Assembly: GCF_000421405.1 (NCBI RefSeq) | Contig: NZ_ATWY01000004.1 | Coordinates: 1-64,000 of the forward strand | Direction of reading: 5' to 3' | Origin: Butyrivibrio sp. NC2007 | GTDB lineage: Bacteria > Bacillota > Clostridia > Lachnospirales > Lachnospiraceae | DNA: 64,000 bases | In this document: positions 59,289 to 64,000 of the stretch, one piece after another | Numbering within the stretch: position 1 is the stretch's first letter | Layout: each line of letters begins with the position of its first letter | Notes under the pieces: model-generated | The model's database searches: none | What the model saw: only the letters and a program-made list of their open reading frames with translations | What the model was told of the DNA's origin: nothing | Made by a program: the position numbers and the translations under genes

Positions 59289-60485
59289 TTACATTTTGCT
59301 GCCCTTGGCGCCTCCGCCAAGCTTAACTCCCTCAAGAACGTTGGTCTCAAAGGAATATACAACCTTGTGATTTTCTCTGTCTGCCTTAAGAGCCAGCTGG
59401 ATCATGTTGTCTAAAAGGTGCTCATACTTCATTCCAAGAGGCTCCCAGAGGTAGAATGCAAGGGATCCCGGAATGGTGTTGATCTCGTTAAGGTATACCT
59501 CATTGGTATCCATATCGATCATGAAGTCGATTCTTGATACTCCTGAGCATCCAAGAGCAATAAAGGCATCAACAGCCATCTTTCTGATCTTGTCTCTCAT
59601 TTCTGAAGTGATGTCTGCAGGGATCTTTCTCTTAAGAGAAGCCATTCCCTTAGAGCCGCTACTCTTAGCTCCGCCCTTGGAGCCACTGATATATTTATCT
59701 TCAAATGAAAGGATCTCGTCTGAGTTTACAGGCTCCTCACACTCGGAAGCCTCTGCTGATTCATAATCACCAAGAACTGAGCAGTTGATCTCCTTAAGGT
59801 TTGTGATAGCACGCTCAACAAGGATCTTCTTGGAGAACTCAAAGCCAAGGTCAAGAGCCTCTAAAAGCTCGTCCCTGTCCTTGGCAACCTTGATACCGAT
59901 ACTGGAACCAAGGTTCAATGGCTTAATGATAACGGGATATGTAAAGCCTGACTCAATCTTTGAAACAAGGCTGTCAACATCCTCGTAGTCCTTCCAGGTG
60001 TAGCACTTGCAGTCAAGAACAGGAATTCCGCTGTCCTTAAGAACTGTCTTCATTACGTACTTGTTCATTCCTACTGCTGATGAGAGAACATCGCAGCCAA
60101 CAACGGGAAGTCCCATTGTAGCCAGGTATCCCTGAAGTGTTCCATCCTCAACATTGGTTCCGTGAACAATTGGGAATGCAACATCAACAGTTGAGATGAC
60201 GTTGTTTCCGAACTTCTTCATAGGGTATCTCATGAGAGAAACCTTATCTCCCTCCTTAACAAAGATAACCTGAGTGCTCTTTGCAAGAAGTTCTTTGATG
60301 TGGGTGTACTCCTCGATGTTTCCGATGGAGTCTCCAACATAGAAGTCATTGTTCTTGGTCATATAAACAGGGATAACATCATACTTTTCTTTGTTGATAT
60401 ATCCGATTGCCTGAATTGCTGAGATGATTGATATCTCATGCTCTGTACTTTTTCCGCCAAATAATACTGCTACCTTCAGCTTCAT
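59289..60485 (-). CDS. ddl: D-alanine--D-alanine ligase
   Basis: It makes the D-Ala-D-Ala end of peptidoglycan. The 398 residues show ATP-grasp features: LFGGKSTEHEISI at the start, HGTNVEDGTLQG, KPLNLGSSIGI, and EINTIPGSLAFYLWEP. In the active-site loop region (about residues 245-295) there is an extra Ser/Gly/Lys-rich insert (SGSKGGAKSSGSKG) in addition to the Glu-rich segment; most Ddl proteins are about 350-370 long. The C-terminus is also Gly/Lys-rich. The MurF-like gene upstream, 33 bp away, belongs to the same pathway. Confidence 0.93.
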   Translation of the reverse strand: MKLKVAVLFGGKSTEHEISIISAIQAIGYINKEKYDVIPVYMTKNNDFYVGDSIGNIEEYTHIKELLAKSTQVIFVKEGDKVSLMRYPMKKFGNNVISTVDVAFPIVHGTNVEDGTLQGYLATMGLPVVGCDVLSSAVGMNKYVMKTVLKDSGIPVLDCKCYTWKDYEDVDSLVSKIESGFTYPVIIKPLNLGSSIGIKVAKDRDELLEALDLGFEFSKKILVERAITNLKEINCSVLGDYESAEASECEEPVNSDEILSFEDKYISGSKGGAKSSGSKGMASLKRKIPADITSEMRDKIRKMAVDAFIALGCSGVSRIDFMIDMDTNEVYLNEINTIPGSLAFYLWEPLGMKYEHLLDNMIQLALKADRENHKVVYSFETNVLEGVKLGGGAKGSKM

Positions 60486-60518
60486 TTTGTTCCTTCTTTC
60501 ATCTTACATACTAAAAAT

Positions 60519-62138
60519 TTACTTATAGTTATCCGGAAGATCATTCTCAAGTAGTATAACCTTTTCTCTGCCTGCGTCAAGTTCATACATTAAAGCGCTG
60601 GCTTCAGTAAAGGTATTCTTAATGAAAATCTTCTCGGGGTCAAAGCCCGCATCAACTGCACCCTTCTTGATATCAGCACTGTTTACCGATCCAACAAGGA
60701 TCATGTAATCGCAGACTTCTGCTGCCTGTGCGCCGAATGCAGTGTTGTACTCTTTTGATTTATCTCCCAGTTCAACCATACCGGGTGTAACCAGGATCTT
60801 GACGCAATCCTCAAAGAGCGAAAGTGTTTTAAGAGCAACCTTGGCTCCGTTTGGATTGGCGTTGTAAGCATCATCAAGGATTGATACATTGCCGTGCTTT
60901 GTCAGCTCAAGTCTGTGAGGAACCGACTGAAGACGTCTTACTGCCATCTTAAGCTTGGTCATCGAAATTCCGAGAGAGTTTGCACAGGCAATTGCTCCAA
61001 GGATGTTCTGTACGTTGTGCTCGCCCACAAGCCTTGTGTTAAATTCTGCGCTCTCTCCTTTTGGAGAAGTTACTGTAAAGGTTGTTCCTCCACCTGTGAC
61101 CTTAACGTTTGTTGCTCTGTAATCGCAATCCTCAGACATACCATAAGTAATGGCATCTGAGTACTTCATGTTTTCTCTTATAACTTCATTGTCGTAGTTT
61201 ACAAACTTAAGGTGTTTGCCTTCCTGTTTCCCGCCTTCTGCCTTCTCTTTTTCATCAACGGCATCAAGAAGTTCGTACTTGGTGCTGATGATATTCTCCA
61301 TTGAATGGAAGGTCTCAAGGTGCTGAGGGCCTATAGATGTGACAATTCCGTCATCAGGATGAACGATATCCGTGATCTCTTTTATATCATGAAGATGTCT
61401 TGCGCCCATCTCACAGACGAAGATCTCGTGAGTCGGCTGCATATGCTCTCTTATGGTCCTGACTATACCCATCGGAGTATTGTAGCTCTCGGGAGTCATG
61501 AGAACTCTGAAGCCTTCTGATAAAAGAGTGGTCAGATAGTACTTAACGCTGGTCTTGCCGTAGCTTCCGGTGATACCTATAATACGAAGTCCCTCGTGCT
61601 CATTCAGAATCCTCTTGGCATCGTCTATGTACCACTTGCTGATCCTCTTCTCAATAGGCTTGTTGATAAGGTTTGCAAGAGCAGTGATAAAAGGAATAAG
61701 TCCGCAGTAGAACACCATTCCAAAGATTGCAAAGAACATTGCGTTGGTAGAATCTGCGCCGGAGCTTATTGCTACCAGATAAGGCACCAGTGAAAAGATA
61801 AGTGCAAGCACTACGTAGGTCACAAACAGTCTCTTTACTCTGTCGGTCACTACAAACTTTTTCTTGGCCTTTCTGGGAATGCTTGCAATTATAAGTCCGA
61901 TAAGGATCGGGCAGATGGCGATTGCAGCCACAAGCTGAATCCCTTTTGGGACCTCAAAAATCGGGAACGCCAAAAGTACACTTACGATAAACAACAGATG
62001 AAATAAAGGCTTAACCCAGTTACCTCTGAGGAACCTGAAGTACCCCTGAAACTGGTAGCTGGAAAGCTGCAGCATATGTGTATAAAATCTGAGAGCCAAA
62101 ATCGCCAGGCATATAAGCGGCAACATAATAATGATCAT
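60519..62138 (-). CDS. MurF-like Mur ligase fused to a membrane domain
   Basis: The first 160 of 539 residues contain about five membrane segments (near 2-20, 45-62, 66-85, 105-125 and 132-152). A Mur ligase follows: P-loop GSYGKTS (about 193-199), CEMGARHLHDI, HRLELTKHGNVSILDDAYNANPNG and TPGMVELGDKS. The latter part matches UDP-MurNAc-tripeptide--D-Ala-D-Ala ligase (MurF). Together with ddl downstream, it would put D-Ala-D-Ala onto the peptidoglycan precursor at the membrane. Whether it is the main MurF or an additional one cannot be told. Confidence 0.88.
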   Translation of the reverse strand: MIIIMLPLICLAILALRFYTHMLQLSSYQFQGYFRFLRGNWVKPLFHLLFIVSVLLAFPIFEVPKGIQLVAAIAICPILIGLIIASIPRKAKKKFVVTDRVKRLFVTYVVLALIFSLVPYLVAISSGADSTNAMFFAIFGMVFYCGLIPFITALANLINKPIEKRISKWYIDDAKRILNEHEGLRIIGITGSYGKTSVKYYLTTLLSEGFRVLMTPESYNTPMGIVRTIREHMQPTHEIFVCEMGARHLHDIKEITDIVHPDDGIVTSIGPQHLETFHSMENIISTKYELLDAVDEKEKAEGGKQEGKHLKFVNYDNEVIRENMKYSDAITYGMSEDCDYRATNVKVTGGGTTFTVTSPKGESAEFNTRLVGEHNVQNILGAIACANSLGISMTKLKMAVRRLQSVPHRLELTKHGNVSILDDAYNANPNGAKVALKTLSLFEDCVKILVTPGMVELGDKSKEYNTAFGAQAAEVCDYMILVGSVNSADIKKGAVDAGFDPEKIFIKNTFTEASALMYELDAGREKVILLENDLPDNYK

Positions 62139-62151
62139 TTAAAACTGCTCC

Positions 62152-62946
62152 TTACATTTCGATTCCAAGGAAGCTTCCAAGGATCTTGTAGAAAAGATAC
62201 GGGTTATCAAGGAATGAATAGTGTCCGGCGCCTTCAATAACAGCAAGGCCTGCTTCGGGCATCTCTTTTTCCATCTTCTGTCCGTCGGATAAAGGAGTTG
62301 CTGTATCCTTATCTCCCCAGATCAGAAGCGCCGGCATTGTTACTGACGGCATATAGGGAACCAGATCCTCGTTCACTACCTTTACAAGACTCTGCCTCAT
62401 AACGGGAGATGCTGCTGCGTAGTCCGCACTTCCGAATTTCTTCTGAAGAGCATCAATTGTTCCGGGGAAAGCCTTGGCAATTCCGGTCTTGGTCAGGATA
62501 TTCTTATAAAACTTGTATCTCTTTGTTCTCTTGTTCTGGCCCTCTGTCTTAACCGGCTTAACTCCGGCAGCATCAGTAAGCACAATCTTGGGAATCGTAA
62601 ATCCAGCGCTGAGCCTTCCGTCCTTAAGTCCCGATGCGAGCTTGATGATGATCCTTCCTCCCATGGAGTGTCCAAGGAAGATGATCTCTTTCTCCTCGGG
62701 ATAAAGAGTCCTAATAAACTCCAGAACAAAGTCCACATAATCATCCACATTCATGGACTCTGCCGGCTCATCACTCTTACCAAAGCCGGGCATATCCATG
62801 GCTACAACATGGTACTTCTTCTTAGCGAAATTTATGACACCCTTAAAGAGCTCAATGTTGGAGCCCCAGCCGTGAAGCATTATAAGAAGTGGCCCGTTTC
62901 CCTCGTCTATATAGTTGATATTTAATCCATTAATTGTTGTATTCAT
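62152..62946 (-). CDS. Alpha/beta hydrolase
   Basis: The 264-residue serine hydrolase has the oxyanion LHGWGSN, nucleophile elbow GHSMGG (Ser94), acid in WGDKDTATP and catalytic His in GAGHYSFL. Cytoplasmic, no signal peptide. It lies 13 bp upstream of the MurF-like gene, so it is part of the same transcription unit (hydrolase, MurF-like, Ddl). Substrate unknown. Confidence 0.92.
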   Translation of the reverse strand: MNTTINGLNINYIDEGNGPLLIMLHGWGSNIELFKGVINFAKKKYHVVAMDMPGFGKSDEPAESMNVDDYVDFVLEFIRTLYPEEKEIIFLGHSMGGRIIIKLASGLKDGRLSAGFTIPKIVLTDAAGVKPVKTEGQNKRTKRYKFYKNILTKTGIAKAFPGTIDALQKKFGSADYAAASPVMRQSLVKVVNEDLVPYMPSVTMPALLIWGDKDTATPLSDGQKMEKEMPEAGLAVIEGAGHYSFLDNPYLFYKILGSFLGIEM

Positions 62947-62973
62947 GACCCATCCATATTAACACCAGTGGCG

Positions 62974-64000
62974 TTACTTTTCCAGTACACTCAGCATAAA
63001 AATCAGCATCGAATCGCTCCTTGGATCGCCTGCGATTCCAGCCTTGCCGGCCATCTGGTATGTTCTCTCTGTATCCGTTGTCACGTAGTTGATGGCATCC
63101 GGGTTTCTGCCCATAAGGAAATGTGCATGATCCTCGATTATGGTAGTGTACTCATAGTTGTAAATAATGTGGTCCGTGATAGTAAGACACATCATGTCCC
63201 TGAGCATCTTATCAAAGTTGTCCTTATTTCCAAGGTCCGTCACCAGATAGGTGGACTTCGATGCCCGCGATGCAATCTTCTCAGACTTCTTCATCAGAGC
63301 TTTCATGAGAATCCTGCACTCCTCCACATCAACAGCATGATTGATGGACAGATACGTCACACCTCCGATAAACACATTATCATCTGTGGCAAAGAGCTCA
63401 AGGAAATCATCGCTCTGGAAATATGCATTTAAAACTTCGTTGTAAGCTTCTGCCCCCGTAGCTCTGTAAAGCTGTGCTGCTGCCTTGAATGCCGCCGTGT
63501 TATCCATGGCTTTCTGATTGTTTAAATAACAGCTGTAGGCTCTGTCGGCTGCCTTAAGGCAGGTTGTGGCAAACTCCGCATCATACTGCTGATAGGTGTA
63601 GCTGAATCTCGCCATCATTGAGGCAAAAGAGATTGTGGCCTCCATAGACACCGGTGTCACAATTACCGGTGTATTGATGGCTTCTCCACCTCTTACCGGG
63701 TCCGTGAGCGCCGCTGCATACTCGCCTCCGGTCCTTGAATCCTGCATCTTTAAGAGCCACTCCACTTCGTACTTAACTTCGTCGAGAATATCGGGAATCC
63801 CATTTCCGCTCTCCGGAATACCCATCTCATCCGTAAAGGCAGAGGGGTTCATCTCAAAGGCAAGAAGGAGATTCTCTGCAATGTTGCTTCCAAGGGCTGT
63901 GTCTCTTCCTGCTGACTCATCCATGTGCCAGCCGCCGGTTACATCAATCTCCGTAGAAGGATCCTCCTGAAGGTGCGCCGGCTGCGTGTGACAGGCGCTG
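62974..64000 (-). CDS. Glycoside hydrolase family 9-like protein, C-terminal part (continues past the window)
   Basis: The frame is open to base 64000 and reads ACHTQPAHLQ, then DVTGGWHMDESAGRDT, and ESGNGIPDILDEVKYEVEWL, closely following GH9 cellulases. But where GH9 enzymes have the catalytic DAGD (as in GGWHDAGDYG), this reads GGWHMDESAG at equal spacing, so both Asp are replaced. After HFLMGRNPDAINYV the protein ends within about 40 residues. The HHR and NEVATDYNA-type segments, the latter with the catalytic Glu, are not found. It is therefore GH9 in fold but not a standard GH9 enzyme. An internal Met at 63924 is not the real start. Confidence 0.82.
   Translation of the reverse strand, partial: SACHTQPAHLQEDPSTEIDVTGGWHMDESAGRDTALGSNIAENLLLAFEMNPSAFTDEMGIPESGNGIPDILDEVKYEVEWLLKMQDSRTGGEYAAALTDPVRGGEAINTPVIVTPVSMEATISFASMMARFSYTYQQYDAEFATTCLKAADRAYSCYLNNQKAMDNTAAFKAAAQLYRATGAEAYNEVLNAYFQSDDFLELFATDDNVFIGGVTYLSINHAVDVEECRILMKALMKKSEKIASRASKSTYLVTDLGNKDNFDKMLRDMMCLTITDHIIYNYEYTTIIEDHAHFLMGRNPDAINYVTTDTERTYQMAGKAGIAGDPRSDSMLIFMLSVLEK

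Overview
The window reads as an anaerobic Firmicute of the Lachnospiraceae, probably Butyrivibrio or a close relative. Signs of this are the clostridial 16S 5' end, the dnaX-ybaB-recR block, PyrDB/PyrK-type pyrimidine synthesis, lineage-typical families (DUF5711, DUF6033, DUF6472, DUF1934), a GH9-type glycosidase and many Cys-rich anaerobic redox proteins. Genus assignment is inference.

Layout. (1) 1-8.5 kb, mostly minus strand: start of a 16S rRNA gene, cvpA-like, DUF5711, galM, recR, ybaB, dnaX and a 6-phosphofructokinase; then tRNA-Ser(CGA) on plus and a LytTR regulator. (2) 8.5-17.7 kb, minus: two lipoproteins, a NUDIX hydrolase, and one compact operon joining a RACo-like ferredoxin/ASKHA protein, a cupin and DUF6472 to a complete sugar ABC importer. 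(3) 17.7-18.1 kb: converging arrays of a GGGGACGG repeat around a palindromic core. (4) 18.2-24.9 kb, plus: SPFH, TFIIB zinc-ribbon and TPM genes (like ydjI/ydjG/ydjH of Bacillus), then two overlapping membrane GGDEF proteins.

(5) 25-36.5 kb is the most unusual part. Two divergent copies of a two-subunit enzyme of the 2-hydroxyacyl-CoA dehydratase/benzoyl-CoA reductase superfamily lie with one shared HgdC-type activator, two matching small membrane proteins, an Old Yellow Enzyme-type flavoprotein, a protein resembling the middle domain of acetyl-CoA synthase, and three proteins that look like CO dehydrogenase nickel-maturation factors (CooC, CooT, a His-rich protein). No CO dehydrogenase catalytic subunit is visible. 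I read this as a candidate uncharacterised, possibly nickel-linked, ATP-driven reductase system.

(6) 36.5-43.7 kb, minus: phosphoglucomutase-type enzyme, PflX-like radical SAM protein, a 54-bp-arm perfect palindrome of the same GGGGACGG family, and a BmrCD-like heterodimeric ABC exporter preceded by a short leader peptide and two mutually exclusive hairpins. (7) 43.8-46.5 kb, plus: an AT-rich gene for a membrane coiled-coil protein with a PLD-type domain, possibly acquired. (8) 46.6-64 kb: GNAT, isochorismatase-like, guaA, NlpC/P60 hydrolase, FKBP/trigger-factor lipoprotein, ispE, a gene with a sigma-28-like promoter, pyrC-pyrK-pyrD, plsC, ddl, a membrane-fused MurF-like ligase, an alpha/beta hydrolase and the 3' part of a GH9-like gene with altered catalytic positions.
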